From: DATGZX01 sp035296965
GTDB lineage: Bacteria > Planctomycetota > Planctomycetia > Gemmatales > Gemmataceae
DNA: 64,000 bases
Direction of reading: 5' to 3'
NCBI GenBank assembly: GCA_035296965.1
Contig: DATGZX010000280.1
Span: forward strand, 1 to 64,000
How positions within the stretch are numbered: position 1 is the stretch's first letter; each line of letters begins with the position of its first letter. The notes below the pieces were generated by a model. That model was not told where the DNA came from. It made no database searches and worked only from the letters and a program-made list of their open reading frames with translations. The translations under genes were made by a program, and so were the position numbers. Below are positions 34,253 to 42,734 of this stretch, piece after piece.

Positions 34253-35749
34253 ATGGGATTTCCGAACGGACGCAGGGGAGAATACGGCAAATGGCTGGCG
34301 CTCACGGCCGCCTTGCTTGGCTGGATGTTCGACGGCCTGGAGATGGGGCTCTTTCCTCTCGTGGCCCGGCCTGCGCTCGCGGATTTGCTGGGCGTTGCGG
34401 ACGACAAGCAGATCGGCAAATGGTTCGCCGTGGCAACTGCCCTCTTTCTCGTCGGGGCGGCTACCGGTGGCGTTCTCTTCGGCTGGCTGGGCGACCGGCT
34501 CGGACGGGTGCGGGCCATGGGGCTGAGCGTGCTGACCTACGCCATCTTCAGCGGCCTATGCGGCGTGGCCGGCTCGGCGGAGCAGGTGGCAGTGCTGCGT
34601 TTCTTTTCGGCTCTCGGCATGGGCGGCGAATGGTCGCTGGGCGTGGCCCTGGTCATGGAAATCTGGCCGGACCGCTCGCGGGGCATGCTCGCCGGGCTCA
34701 TCGGGGCGGCCGCCAATGTTGGCTACTTGCTCATCGCGGTCGTCGGCCTGGGCCTTGGTAGACTTCTGCCCAGCGTCGAAAGTTGGCTCCTGCAGGCCGG
34801 CTTGCCGGAGGCATGGGCCAGTGCGCTGGTGGCCCATTCCGGCTGGAGGCTGCTCATGTTGACGGGTGCGGTCCCTGCCGTCCTCACCTTGTTCATTCAG
34901 TTTTTCGTGCCGGAATCGGAGCGCTGGCGCCAACAACGCAGCCGGGGGACCACGTCGAGCTGGGCCGTCCGCGACCTGCTCGGTGTCGGCGTTGGTGCTG
35001 CTTGTGCCTGCCTAATCGTCTATCTTTGGGCGAACGATTTCCCTCTTGTCGTTCGCCTGGTCGGAACCGCCCTGGCCTTGATCGTGATTCTCATTGGCTA
35101 CACGTACCCGGTCGTCCGCTATCTTCAGCGCGCCCAGGGAGGTAGCACGCAGTCCGCTTTGTTGCCAACGGTACGGCGCATGTTGCTGGCCGCCTGCCTG
35201 AGCGGCATCCCCCTCCTGGCGACATGGGCAATGGTGCAATGGGCGCCGCCCTGGGCCGATCAACTTGCGGGCCCAGAGCATCCCGAGGCCAAATCGTTCA
35301 CGCAGATCTGCTCCGCGGCAGGGGCAGTCCTGGGCACCATCGTTGCCGCGCTTGCCGGCAATTGGGTCAATCGACGATTGACCTATGTGATCCTGTGCCT
35401 CGGTTCCTTGGGCTCCGCCCTGGCGTTCTTTTGGCTAAACGAACACTATGGACCGGTGTTCCTGGCCTCGATGTTCTTGACCGGCGCATTCACCGCTTCC
35501 TTCTATGGCTGGCTGCCTCTTTACTTGCCGGAACTGTTCCACACCGGCGTGCGCGCTACTGCCCAGGGCTTCAGCTACAACTTTGGCCGGGTGCTTGCCG
35601 CCATTGGCGTGCTGCAAACCGGCAACCTGATGGGTTTGTTCGAAGGAGATTACCGCAAGGCGTGTTCGATCATGAGCCTGGTGTACATTCTCGGCATGGC
35701 CCTGATCTGGCTGGCTCCGGAAACACGCGGGAAGCCGTTGCCTGAATGA
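34253..35749 (+). CDS. Major facilitator superfamily transporter
   Basis: 498 residues, about 12 transmembrane helices. The loop 2-3 motif is GWLGDRLGRVRAMGL, and the start (ALLGWMFDGLEMGLFPLV) resembles sugar/organic-acid:H+ symporters (D-G-x-D/E in helix 1). Later signs are GMGGEWSLGVALVMEIWPD and FFVPESERWRQQ. The C-terminal LPELFHTGVRATAQGFSYNF and LAPETRGKPLPE also fit the metabolite:H+ symporter branch. The substrate cannot be told; neighbours give no strong clue, although a divergently read enolase-superfamily enzyme for organic acids lies downstream on the other strand. Confidence 0.9.
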   Translation: MGFPNGRRGEYGKWLALTAALLGWMFDGLEMGLFPLVARPALADLLGVADDKQIGKWFAVATALFLVGAATGGVLFGWLGDRLGRVRAMGLSVLTYAIFSGLCGVAGSAEQVAVLRFFSALGMGGEWSLGVALVMEIWPDRSRGMLAGLIGAAANVGYLLIAVVGLGLGRLLPSVESWLLQAGLPEAWASALVAHSGWRLLMLTGAVPAVLTLFIQFFVPESERWRQQRSRGTTSSWAVRDLLGVGVGAACACLIVYLWANDFPLVVRLVGTALALIVILIGYTYPVVRYLQRAQGGSTQSALLPTVRRMLLAACLSGIPLLATWAMVQWAPPWADQLAGPEHPEAKSFTQICSAAGAVLGTIVAALAGNWVNRRLTYVILCLGSLGSALAFFWLNEHYGPVFLASMFLTGAFTASFYGWLPLYLPELFHTGVRATAQGFSYNFGRVLAAIGVLQTGNLMGLFEGDYRKACSIMSLVYILGMALIWLAPETRGKPLPE

Positions 35750-35820
35750 CGAGAAGCCCTCAAGTAGGGGTGAGGGGGCAGGGGCGAGGGGCTAATGCTG
35801 GCATGCCCTCCGGCAACCTA

Positions 35821-35945
35821 GCTCCCCTCTCCCGGTACTCCGGGAGAGGGGCTGGGGGTGAGGGTGTTGCCCCGTCGCCCAGGGTTATGCCCTCACCCCA
35901 ACCCCTCTCCCGGAGTACCGGGAGAGGGGCTAATGCTGCTATGCC
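35821..35945. repeat. Inverted repeat cluster between convergent genes
   Basis: The hairpin ctctcccggtactccgggagag near 35826 is followed by its inverted copy ctctcccggagtaccgggagag near 35912, with ggggtgaggg / ccctcacccc between them. They lie between the convergent MFS and enolase-superfamily genes, and may act as a bidirectional terminator. The unit resembles repeats common in Gemmata-type genomes. Confidence 0.7.
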
Positions 35946-36007
35946 CTCCAGTTCTGGAGTACCGTGAGAGGGTCTATTCAAGCCCATCGCTGACGATACG
36001 AAGGCTG

Positions 36008-37405
36008 TCAAGGATCCACGGCACTCAGGCCGACGCGGTTGAGGACTTCCGTCTGCAGCGTGCCGTCGGTGATGCGGAAGATGCCGGGAAAGCGCTCTTC
36101 CCACGGTTTGTTTGCCGCCGGCACATATTGCCGGGCGTTCGATTCGATGGCTGCCACCCCGGGCACATGGGCAGCCAATCCCGCCGATTGAATCAACGAT
36201 GCACCGGGGCAAGTAAGGTCCTGCACGCACAGGAACATCCCGTATTTCTGGGCCGCAGCCGCCATCAGCAGCGATTGGCTTTGGCCCTTGCACGCCTTCA
36301 AGGCTGCCCCCGTGTAACCCATTTCCCGCGCCAGCAGGAGACTCTCCAGATCGATCAGCGATTCGTCAATGACAACAGGGCGCAAGCGCGAGGCTTCGTG
36401 CATCACATTGGCCCGGTCCGCGCGCAGGTCGCGGGCCGTCGGCTGCTCGATGTACTGAATGCGCTCGAAGCCTGCCGGCGTCTGCTCCCGGACCTGCCTC
36501 AAGAATTCCATCAAGTAGCCAACGTTGGCACAGCGCTCATTGAAATCGAGCGAATAAAACCACTGGCTGATGCCGCGCTGCTTCTGCGTTTCCGTAGCCA
36601 CGCGATCAACCCGGACCACGCGCTGAACGTCCCAGGCCAGGTCATCGCCATTGAGCTTGATCTTGAGGTGCGTCAGCCCGTTGAAGCGGATCCACTGGGG
36701 TAATGTCTCCGGCAGCCCGTCGTCGATGGGGCGCTGGATGTCATCGGCTTCGAGGGGATCGAGCGCTCCGATCAGGTGGTAGAGCGGCATGCGTGGCTTG
36801 GGCTCCCGGGAAACATAATTGTCGAGGCAGTCTCCCTTGAACTCTTCGCCCAGGTAGTGCCCCAGGTCGTGGCTCATGAAATCGGGGCCATAGGTGTGAT
36901 AGCAATTCAGGCGCTGCGCCTTGCCGAACGCATCATGCAATGCAGCATCGAAAGGGCTCGCGGTGACTAGAGTGCACAGGATGGGGATCGGCTCGGCCAA
37001 CTGCAATCGTTGCGATACCTCGGCCGCCGCCTTGATGTAGGCAGGCTCCAGCGCCCAGGTCAGGTCGATGGGATGGCCCGGCTCCTTGTGCTCCCGGGTA
37101 AGTTGCGCAATGCGCTCGGCAAGCGCTTTCATGGCCCCGAGGGTGCTATCGAAATCGAGACGCCGTGATGGAAACGACCAGACGTTACCCAGCGGCATGG
37201 AGCCGAAGCCTTTGGCAATGGCTCCGCCGACGGTTCGCACAACGCATGTCACATTCAGATTGGTCACGCGGTCGAACGCGACGCCGCCAAACTTGATGGG
37301 CGTGCGGTAGCGAAAGTCTTCGTAACTGAAGGAAATCTCTTCGATGAAAATGTCTGTCGACTTGGGGCCCGTTTTGATCCCGAAATCCACCGGCGCAAGT
37401 GTCAT
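36008..37405 (-). CDS. Enolase-superfamily enzyme (mandelate racemase/muconate lactonizing-like)
   Basis: 465 residues, longer than the usual 360-400. The capping domain opens with IEEISFSYEDFRYRTPIKFG. The barrel shows HLKIKLNGDD (the K-x-K base), YSLDFNERC (metal ligand Asp), IEQPTARDL (Glu), VIDESL (Asp/Glu) and ALKACKGQSQSLLM (second-side Lys). So the metal-binding residues and bases of the MR/MLE group are in place. Substrate unknown; the group acts on acid sugars and related carboxylates. ATG start at 37405. Confidence 0.87.
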   Translation of the reverse strand: MTLAPVDFGIKTGPKSTDIFIEEISFSYEDFRYRTPIKFGGVAFDRVTNLNVTCVVRTVGGAIAKGFGSMPLGNVWSFPSRRLDFDSTLGAMKALAERIAQLTREHKEPGHPIDLTWALEPAYIKAAAEVSQRLQLAEPIPILCTLVTASPFDAALHDAFGKAQRLNCYHTYGPDFMSHDLGHYLGEEFKGDCLDNYVSREPKPRMPLYHLIGALDPLEADDIQRPIDDGLPETLPQWIRFNGLTHLKIKLNGDDLAWDVQRVVRVDRVATETQKQRGISQWFYSLDFNERCANVGYLMEFLRQVREQTPAGFERIQYIEQPTARDLRADRANVMHEASRLRPVVIDESLIDLESLLLAREMGYTGAALKACKGQSQSLLMAAAAQKYGMFLCVQDLTCPGASLIQSAGLAAHVPGVAAIESNARQYVPAANKPWEERFPGIFRITDGTLQTEVLNRVGLSAVDP

Positions 37406-37560
37406 AGCAGATCTCTCACCTGGCGAAGGTATCCATCAGCCTATTATGCAGGCCACCGACCAGGGAGCAATCGGTTTGTGCCGGCGTGGGATGCGTCGGT
37501 GAGGAAGATTAGCGCGCAATGATGAAAGCTCTTGCCGATTTGCTGAGAAAGGGCCTTCCT

Positions 37561-37926
37561 TCAATACGGCGGAGGTGGCGAATTGGCGGCCGCTTCTTCC
37601 CAGAAGATCGTACGACACGTGCGGCACTGACCCAGATAGTAGTTCTGTTCCCGGCCGCTGGCGAACGTAAACGTATATCTTTCCAGCCTGGGCAATTCTC
37701 TGCCACAGAGGCACTTGCCTTCCCTCGGCTGAACCAGGCCAAGCAAAGCGCCCCAGGTCAAAGGATTGAGCACGTCGCGTCGGTTGTTCGCGGTCTCGCG
37801 GAAATGGCTGACCCGGCACCAGCGCACGTCTTCCGGTGCCTCCAGCCCGCAGCGCTGGCACGCGCGGACCACCGCATACGAAGGAGCATCACATTCGAAC
37901 CTGAACGGAGCTGATCCTTCAGACAT
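37561..37926 (-). CDS. Small cysteine-rich zinc-ribbon-like protein
   Basis: 121 residues from ATG 37926 (ggagga about 7 bases upstream); the longer frame to 38013 adds an unlikely leader. Cysteine pairs CQRCG (about residue 23), CLCG (about 70) and CRTC (about 101), with VRWCRVSHFRE between the first two, suggest one or two zinc ribbons. The rest, SYAVVRACQRCGLEAPEDVR and NYYLGQCRTCRTIFWEE, looks like a conserved protein of unknown function. It stands alone. Confidence 0.75.
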   Translation of the reverse strand: MSEGSAPFRFECDAPSYAVVRACQRCGLEAPEDVRWCRVSHFRETANNRRDVLNPLTWGALLGLVQPREGKCLCGRELPRLERYTFTFASGREQNYYLGQCRTCRTIFWEEAAANSPPPPY

Positions 37927-38392
37927 TGCACTTCCTCCGCTCTCTTCAGGTGTCGGCTGCGAACGTAAAGAAGGTTCCCGCAAGCGACTCTGGTTTTCTC
38001 CGAGCGTCTTCAACCAGTGCGAAGCTTGTGGACCACCATCTCAACCGTCGCAATTGCCATGCCGATTCCCAGAAGGGGCGAGAGATCACCCTCTCTATCG
38101 AGTAGATCCCGTGCGGGAATTGCTGTCAAGCTGTAATGAGCTGCGGTGAGAGTCAGGAATCTGCTAGATGTTGAAGCCCTAGCCAAAATGAGCTGCGCGC
38201 AAGGACGCCAGCTCTCTCTGTTTCCTCCGTTTGCTCCTGTTCCTTCAAAATCTGAGACCATGCTGGCAGCAGACACCCGCGCCCCGCCACAACGGCGTTA
38301 TCAGGCCAGCCCCTTGCAACAGGCCCCGCAGGCAGAGTACCTTTAGTTGCAGGCTCACACAAAATCCACTTTCCAACTATGGGAGATCCGTC
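37927..38392. other. Gap holding the 5' part of duplicated unit A
   Basis: 466 bases. No convincing gene; open frames on either strand look random. From about 38190 the sequence is recognisably similar to 40690-40969 (for example ccccttgcaacag and agagtaccttta before each small gene), so this is the 5' flank of a duplicated segment. Confidence 0.6.
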
Positions 38393-38602
38393 ATGCAAAT
38401 GCTGTCCGGTGCGATCGTGCTTCTGGCTTCTTCAGTGTGTGTTGCCGGGTCTGCTTGTGCGGGGCACTCGGACGGCACCGCCATCGGCGCGTTGGGGGCA
38501 GCCGTGCTGGGCGTGATTGGGCTCATCACGCTGCTTACTGGGATTGCCAAACAACCGCAGCCCGTACAGCAACAACAAACGAATGTTCCCGCGCAGACTT
38601 AG
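38393..38602 (+). CDS. Small membrane protein, copy A
   Basis: 69 residues, ATG at 38393 with gggaga upstream. It has two hydrophobic stretches, SGAIVLLASSVCVAGSAC (residues 5-22, possibly a signal or lipobox-like segment) and IGALGAAVLGVIGLITLLTG (residues 32-51), and a Gln/Pro-rich tail. It is about 80% identical to the copy at 40970-41179. The broken zinc-ribbon gene follows 39 bases downstream. Function unknown. Confidence 0.75.
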   Translation: MQMLSGAIVLLASSVCVAGSACAGHSDGTAIGALGAAVLGVIGLITLLTGIAKQPQPVQQQQTNVPAQT

Positions 38603-38641
38603 CCCTATCTCGCCTTCCAGGGCTAGCATCGGAAAACTGCC

Positions 38642-38938
38642 ATGCAAGAAGCGCTTGGGTACTGCCTTCGGTGTGACAAAAAAGTGCGGGTCCGGCGTGC
38701 CTGGCTGAGTGAGCGGGCTAACTTCTTTCTGACGCTGGCCACGCTGGGGCTTTGGTTGTGGCCCTGGATCCTGATGACCATCGTAACGAGATAGCGCTGC
38801 TCGGAATGTGGGGGACACGCCGCCTGCATTGAGGCGAATGAACACGGATATCTAAAGCCCGCCTTGTTGCTTTTCTATCTACTTCTTTGGTTCATCTGGT
38901 CGATTTACGAGCTTGGATGGCGGCTTCTTAAACAATGA
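38642..38938 (+). pseudogene. LITAF-like split zinc-ribbon membrane protein, copy A, broken by TAG
   Basis: Same 98-codon frame as the intact gene at 41219-41515, but codon 51 (38792-38794) is TAG where the intact copy has TGG (Trp). The frame is otherwise open to TGA at 38936-38938. The first part reads GYCLRCDKKVRVRRAWLSER, LWLWPWILMTIVTR; after the stop comes RCSECGGHAACIEANEHGYL. A single G-to-A change explains the break. The upstream small membrane gene is intact. Confidence 0.85.
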
Positions 38939-38989
38939 GGGACTTGCATACAGCAATCGTTCCTGTTCTTCCATGAAAAGGTTTCATCT

Positions 38990-39163
38990 GCCGCGAGCCA
39001 GCGGCGAGCGCGCGAACGGAAGGAAGACTCTCACCGGAAGTCCACCCTCCGTTCATATCCACGCGCTCGCCGCTGGCTCGCCGTGCAACGATTCGTCGGC
39101 CGGCGAAGAAAACTCTGTCACCCGTCAGCCCACGCGCTCGCCGTTGCGTCGCTGTTAAATGAT
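38990..39163. repeat. Long palindromic repeat, copy 3 of 4 (with an extra right arm)
   Basis: The arms ccgcgagccagcggcgagcg (38991-39010) and cgctcgccgctggctcgc (39064-39081) form the palindrome. A further diverged right arm (cacgcgctcgccgttgcgtcgc, from 39131) follows, together with a repeated attcgtcggcc (39091 and 39162). It ends duplicated unit A. Confidence 0.75.
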
Positions 39164-39219
39164 TCGTCGGCCAGCGCAGGCCATTTTAAATCGCCTTTCA
39201 CCCAGATCACCGCCATGCT

Positions 39220-39277
39220 ACAATGTGAGTGAATGCTCGCTTTCGAGCTAAATAATACGAGCACTTGCTCACATTGT
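39220..39277. promoter_or_regulatory. Paired inverted operator upstream of the TetR gene
   Basis: acaatgtgagtgaatgctcg (39220-39239) and the reverse complement of 39258-39277, acaatgtgagcaagtgctcg, agree at 17 of 20 positions, with an 18-base AT-rich spacer. Each arm is itself nearly palindromic around gtgag-N5-gctc, the usual form of a TetR-family operator. It lies 18 bases before the TetR start, so autoregulation is likely; the spacer could hold the -10 region. Confidence 0.75.
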
Positions 39278-39295
39278 CAAGAGGCCTAAGAGTTC

Positions 39296-39934
39296 ATGCC
39301 CGACAAGACGGAACTACGGCGCGCCCCCAAGCAGGAGCGCGGCCAGCGGCGCATTACCCGCATTCTGACGGCCGCAGCCCTGGAGTTCGCACGTGTGGGT
39401 TTCGAGGCCGCCACCACGAACAGCATCGCCCGCCGCGCCAAGACGTCGGTCGGCTCGCTCTACCAGTTCTTTCCCAACAAGGAAGCGATCCTGGCAGCGC
39501 TGACCGAGCACTACCTGAACGAGATTCGGGCCGTGCATTACGTGGTGCTGGGCAAGAAGGCGGCGCGACTACTCCTCCCGGCCTTCATCGACCAGCTGGT
39601 GGAGGGCCTGGCCGAGTTCCATGTAACGCATCCGGGTTTCCTGGGCATGTTCTACGGCTCGCCGACGTCGCCCCACCTGGCGGCGGCGGCCGAGAAGCTG
39701 AATCGCGAGTGCGTGGCCGGCGCGGAGGCCTCCATCGCGGCGCGGCTGCCGACCCTGGATCCCTTGCGCCGCCGCCTGTATGCCACGATCACCGTCCAGG
39801 TCATTCGTGCGCTCTTGCCGCTGGCCGAGGCGGCCGGCCCAGCGCACCGGGCGCAGGTGCTTGGCGAGATCAAGAAGCTGCTCATGAGCTACATGGATGG
39901 CGTCAAGGCGGAGATCTTGGCGGAGGATGCCTGA
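39296..39934 (+). CDS. TetR-family transcriptional regulator
   Basis: 212 residues. The N-terminal HTH is RITRILTAAALEFARVGFEA followed by ATTNSIARRAKTSVGSLYQF and FPNKEAILAAL, a clear TetR-type DNA-binding domain. The helical C-terminal ligand domain (FVTHPGFLGMFYGS-like FHVTHPGFLGMFYGSPTS, LYATITVQVIRALLPLAEAA) is of the TetR_C type. ATG at 39296. A strong inverted operator sits directly upstream. No transporter or enzyme lies next to it on the same strand; downstream genes are divergent or duplicated small genes, so the regulon is unclear. Confidence 0.93.
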   Translation: MPDKTELRRAPKQERGQRRITRILTAAALEFARVGFEAATTNSIARRAKTSVGSLYQFFPNKEAILAALTEHYLNEIRAVHYVVLGKKAARLLLPAFIDQLVEGLAEFHVTHPGFLGMFYGSPTSPHLAAAAEKLNRECVAGAEASIAARLPTLDPLRRRLYATITVQVIRALLPLAEAAGPAHRAQVLGEIKKLLMSYMDGVKAEILAEDA

Positions 39935-40059
39935 ATCTCGACCAGCTTTCGCTGAGGTTGCCCGCCTTCCGCTTCGGCAGGAGTGCCTGCCAACAAGCCG
40001 CAAGAGATGCCCGGTAAAGGCGGTCGATGCCACGGAAAACTCCCCATCACGACCAAGCC

Positions 40060-40482
40060 TTACCGCTTCGGCACCTTCGCTCTCTTGAGCGGCAACTTGT
40101 CTACGTCAATATTCTGTTTGCGAAGCTCCTCCAAGCCGTCCAGCAAATAGTCGGCCAGAGGAGCCTTGCCCATCATCTCTGATGCCGCGTACTCCGGATC
40201 ACTGAGGGTGCTTTTCAAAGCCTGGTACTGTTCCGCCAGTTGATCGGTGCTAAAGTCTCCGCGGCCAAGATACATGATCAGGATCAGCCGACAAACCAGG
40301 TCCGCGGACAGTGTGGCGAGAAAGTTCCGCAACTGCGTTTCCTCGCGCGGAGGCGGCGGACCCTCCTCACCCAGACCGACAAGCGGGTAATGAGGATGCC
40401 GCTTCGGAAGCTCGGCCGTATAGTACTCGCGAACCTTGCGAGCGAGTTCAATCACCCTGTCAGCAGCCTCGGAAAGCTTCAT
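40060..40482 (-). CDS. DUF3775-type protein
   Basis: 140 residues from ATG 40482 (MKLSEAADRVIELARKVREY); the open frame to 40557 adds an unlikely leader. The C-terminal half, LATLSADLVCRLILIMYLGR followed by GDFSTDQLAEQYQALK, matches DUF3775 proteins. It is probably cytoplasmic and helical. Function unknown. It converges with the TetR gene. Confidence 0.75.
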   Translation of the reverse strand: MKLSEAADRVIELARKVREYYTAELPKRHPHYPLVGLGEEGPPPPREETQLRNFLATLSADLVCRLILIMYLGRGDFSTDQLAEQYQALKSTLSDPEYAASEMMGKAPLADYLLDGLEELRKQNIDVDKLPLKRAKVPKR

Positions 40483-40969
40483 GTCACCCTGCCTCCAAAT
40501 CATCTGTCCAAAGCAAGTCGCTCGGCCTGGCGCTGAATGGTGGGTACCCCGTCGCAAAATCCATCTGGTCGCCCGGATGCTGACACAGGATTGTACGACC
40601 GCTGGCTTTCCAACTTCAAGCTCGACGAACCACCTTACTCACCGCGCTACCCAGCAAGGTGATGCCTGGGGCACCGTGAGCTGCCACAGCCGCTTCTCTC
40701 CGTTTTCTCCGTATGCTCCTGTTCTTTCACAATTCGAGTCCCAGGTACGCCAGAGGACTTGCCCCCTGAGCGCGGTTCGGAGGCTCCAGTACTGGTTTGA
40801 CCCTCGAATACGCCGGTCCAACGCCTGCACTTCCATGTCAGAAGCAGGCAGCCGCGTCCCGTGACGGCGGACTTGCCAGGCCCACCCCTTGCAACAGTCC
40901 CAGCACACAGAGTACCTTTAGATGCAGACCCGGAAGAGAATTACACTTTCCAACCATGGGAGATTCGCC
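40483..40969. other. Gap holding the 5' part of duplicated unit B
   Basis: 487 bases without a supported gene. From about 40690 it is similar to 38190-38392, but with an extra block of about 150 bases (around 40740-40860) that is absent from the other copy. Promoter of the small membrane gene expected near its right end. Confidence 0.6.
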
Positions 40970-41179
40970 ATGCAAATGCTCTCCGGCGCGATCGTGCTTT
41001 TGGCTTCTTCGGTATGCGTTGCCGGGGCTGCTTGTTCGCGGAACTCGGACGGCACGGCCATCGGGGCATGGGGGGCAGCCGTGCTGGGCGTGATTGGGCT
41101 CATCACTTTGCTCACTGGCATTGCCAAACAACCGCAGCGCGCGCAGCGCCGACAAACGAATGTTCCTGCGCCACCTTAG
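40970..41179 (+). CDS. Small membrane protein, copy B
   Basis: 69 residues, ATG at 40970 with gggaga upstream. Same layout as copy A: SGAIVLLASSVCVAGAAC, then GTAIGAWGAAVLGVIGLITL and a basic/Gln tail (KQPQRAQRRQTNVPAPP). Both hydrophobic segments are conserved between copies while the loops and tail differ, which argues for a real protein. It is followed after 39 bases by the intact zinc-ribbon gene. Confidence 0.75.
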   Translation: MQMLSGAIVLLASSVCVAGAACSRNSDGTAIGAWGAAVLGVIGLITLLTGIAKQPQRAQRRQTNVPAPP

Positions 41180-41218
41180 CCCTCCCGCGTCGTCCAGGGC
41201 CAGAGTCGGAGAACTGCC

Positions 41219-41515
41219 ATGCAAGAAGCGCCCGGGTACTGCCTTCCGTGCGACAAGAAAGTGCTGGTCCGGCGCGCCGGCATGAGTGAGCGAGCCAACC
41301 TCTTTTTGACACTGGCCACGGTGGGGATTTGGCTGTGGCCCTGGATCCTGATGACCATCGTTACGAGATGGCGCTGTTCTGAATGCGGGGGGCGCGCCGC
41401 CTGCATCGAGGCGAATGAGTTCGGATATCTAAAGCTCGCCTTGTTGCTTTTCTATCTGCTTCCATTGTTCATCTGGTCGATTTACGAGCTTGGACGCCGA
41501 CTTTTGGAGCAGTGA
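41219..41515 (+). CDS. LITAF-like split zinc-ribbon membrane protein, copy B (intact)
   Basis: 98 residues. CLPC (residues 8-11) and CSEC (residues 53-56) are separated by a hydrophobic stretch (LFLTLATVGIWLWPWILMTI), and a second hydrophobic segment follows (LALLLFYLLPLFIWSIYELG). Two CxxC knuckles on either side of a membrane-inserted hairpin is the plan of LITAF-type zinc ribbons, which sit on the membrane surface; the match is by pattern only. The partner copy at 38642-38938 carries a nonsense codon. The long palindrome begins 43 bases after the stop. Confidence 0.75.
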   Translation: MQEAPGYCLPCDKKVLVRRAGMSERANLFLTLATVGIWLWPWILMTIVTRWRCSECGGRAACIEANEFGYLKLALLLFYLLPLFIWSIYELGRRLLEQ

Positions 41516-41558
41516 CGTACTTGCATTCGGCAAGCATTTCCGTTCTTCCGAGGCCTTT

Positions 41559-41651
41559 TCGTTTAACCGCGAGCCAGCGGCGAGCGCGTGAACGGACAGC
41601 GACCTGTCACCCTTCTGTTCGCGCGCTCGCCGCTGGCTCGCGGTTAAACGA
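41559..41651. repeat. Long palindromic repeat, copy 4 of 4
   Basis: Near-perfect copy of 993-1085, 93 bases, same arms and a loop of similar length but different sequence. It lies between the convergent zinc-ribbon (plus) and hydrolase (minus) genes, and is followed by aaaaaa, so it could serve as a terminator here. Confidence 0.85.
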
Positions 41652-41677
41652 AAAAACCCCGCGCGGGAAGACTCGCG

Positions 41678-42709
41678 TCAGGCATCCATCGGTGGTCCGC
41701 CGGGCGACACCCAATCCACCACCCGGCGCTCCGCCCAACGGATGCCGCCGGCGCCGTCGGGACCCAGGAAGCCCAGGTGCCCGCCGTGTCTGAGGATCGT
41801 CACGGCAATATGCTCGGGGGCTTGCAACCTCTCGAACGAGTCCACCGCAATAAACGGATCGTCGCGGGCCGTGAGGATCAGCGTCGGCACTGTTATCCTT
41901 GCAATGAGTGAGACCGAGGAAGCCCGGCGGTAGTAGTCCAGAGCATCCTGGAAGCCACCGCGGGGAGCGGTGTACAGCTCGTCGAAGATGCGCATGGTCA
42001 AGCGGCGCGGAAAGCGGACCCTCGGCAGATCGGGGAAGTGCTGCTGCTGGCGCTGCACCTGGTCCACCAGGGAGCGCGAATAATGAAAATTGTAGAGGCG
42101 ATTGCCCGGCAGAGCGAGCAGCTCGGCGCAGCGCTCCAGGTCGATGGGTGGCGCCACCGCGGCCACGCGTTCCAGAAGCGGCAGCGGTTGGCAGGCTGCT
42201 TCGCCGGCCAGCTTCAGGACAATGTTGCCTCCCAACGAGAAACCGAGGAGCGTCACCGGAGAAGTAGGGTCCCACTTGTGAATTTCCGCGACGGCCGCGC
42301 GGACGTCGCCGGAGCAGCCGCCGTTGTACGTCTGCCGGGCGAGGGCGGCCCCGCGCCCGCAGCCGCGCAGATCCATGCGGACCACGCGCAGGCCGCGGCG
42401 CAGCAGCATGTCGGCTACGCGCAGCATGTAGCCCGAACGATGCGATCCGCCAAGCCCGTGCACCAGAAGAGCAGTGCGCTCACCCGCTCGCCAGTTCATG
42501 GGAACGCTGTCGTGCAGGACGAGACAATCGCCGTCGGCCACAAGGGTTTTGCGCAGGCGGGTGGTGATTGCCGGATTCTTGGTCGGCCAAAGATTGCCGA
42601 GGACCGTTTGCACGTGCGGATTGCTCAGGAACGGCAAGGGCTTGAACTCGAGGGCGGATTCCGGCTGCCGGTCGTTTCCATTTGTCCTGGTCTGCGCTGA
42701 CCTGATCAT
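41678..42709 (-). CDS. YheT-type alpha/beta hydrolase
   Basis: 343 residues. Family features: FLSNPHVQTVLGNLWP near the N-terminus, the oxyanion-type LLVHGLGGSHRSGY, nucleophile Ser in LLGFSLGGNIVLK, Asp in LILTARDDPFIA and His in RHGGHLGFLG. The N-terminal HVQT motif and length fit the YheT/ABHD1-3 group of esterase/lipase-like hydrolases. No signal peptide. Substrate unknown. It is alone between a palindrome and a hairpin cluster. Confidence 0.9.
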   Translation of the reverse strand: MIRSAQTRTNGNDRQPESALEFKPLPFLSNPHVQTVLGNLWPTKNPAITTRLRKTLVADGDCLVLHDSVPMNWRAGERTALLVHGLGGSHRSGYMLRVADMLLRRGLRVVRMDLRGCGRGAALARQTYNGGCSGDVRAAVAEIHKWDPTSPVTLLGFSLGGNIVLKLAGEAACQPLPLLERVAAVAPPIDLERCAELLALPGNRLYNFHYSRSLVDQVQRQQQHFPDLPRVRFPRRLTMRIFDELYTAPRGGFQDALDYYRRASSVSLIARITVPTLILTARDDPFIAVDSFERLQAPEHIAVTILRHGGHLGFLGPDGAGGIRWAERRVVDWVSPGGPPMDA

Positions 42710-42734
42710 TCGAGCGCTCCTTTGTCAATTGCCG

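Noticed and set aside
35815..35945. A CRISPR-like array suggested by repeated ctctcccgg units
   Set aside because: The units are inverted rather than direct and there is no regular spacer; it is a hairpin repeat cluster.
38010..38276. An 88-codon minus-strand frame
   Set aside because: No ribosome binding site and no protein-like pattern; part of it overlaps the duplicated non-coding flank.
33790..38794. Recoding of TAG as a sense codon, since two genes are interrupted by it
   Set aside because: TAG ends several intact genes in this window (for example the ceramidase-like gene at 2570-2572 and the ATG-initiated frames nearby), so it is a normal stop here.
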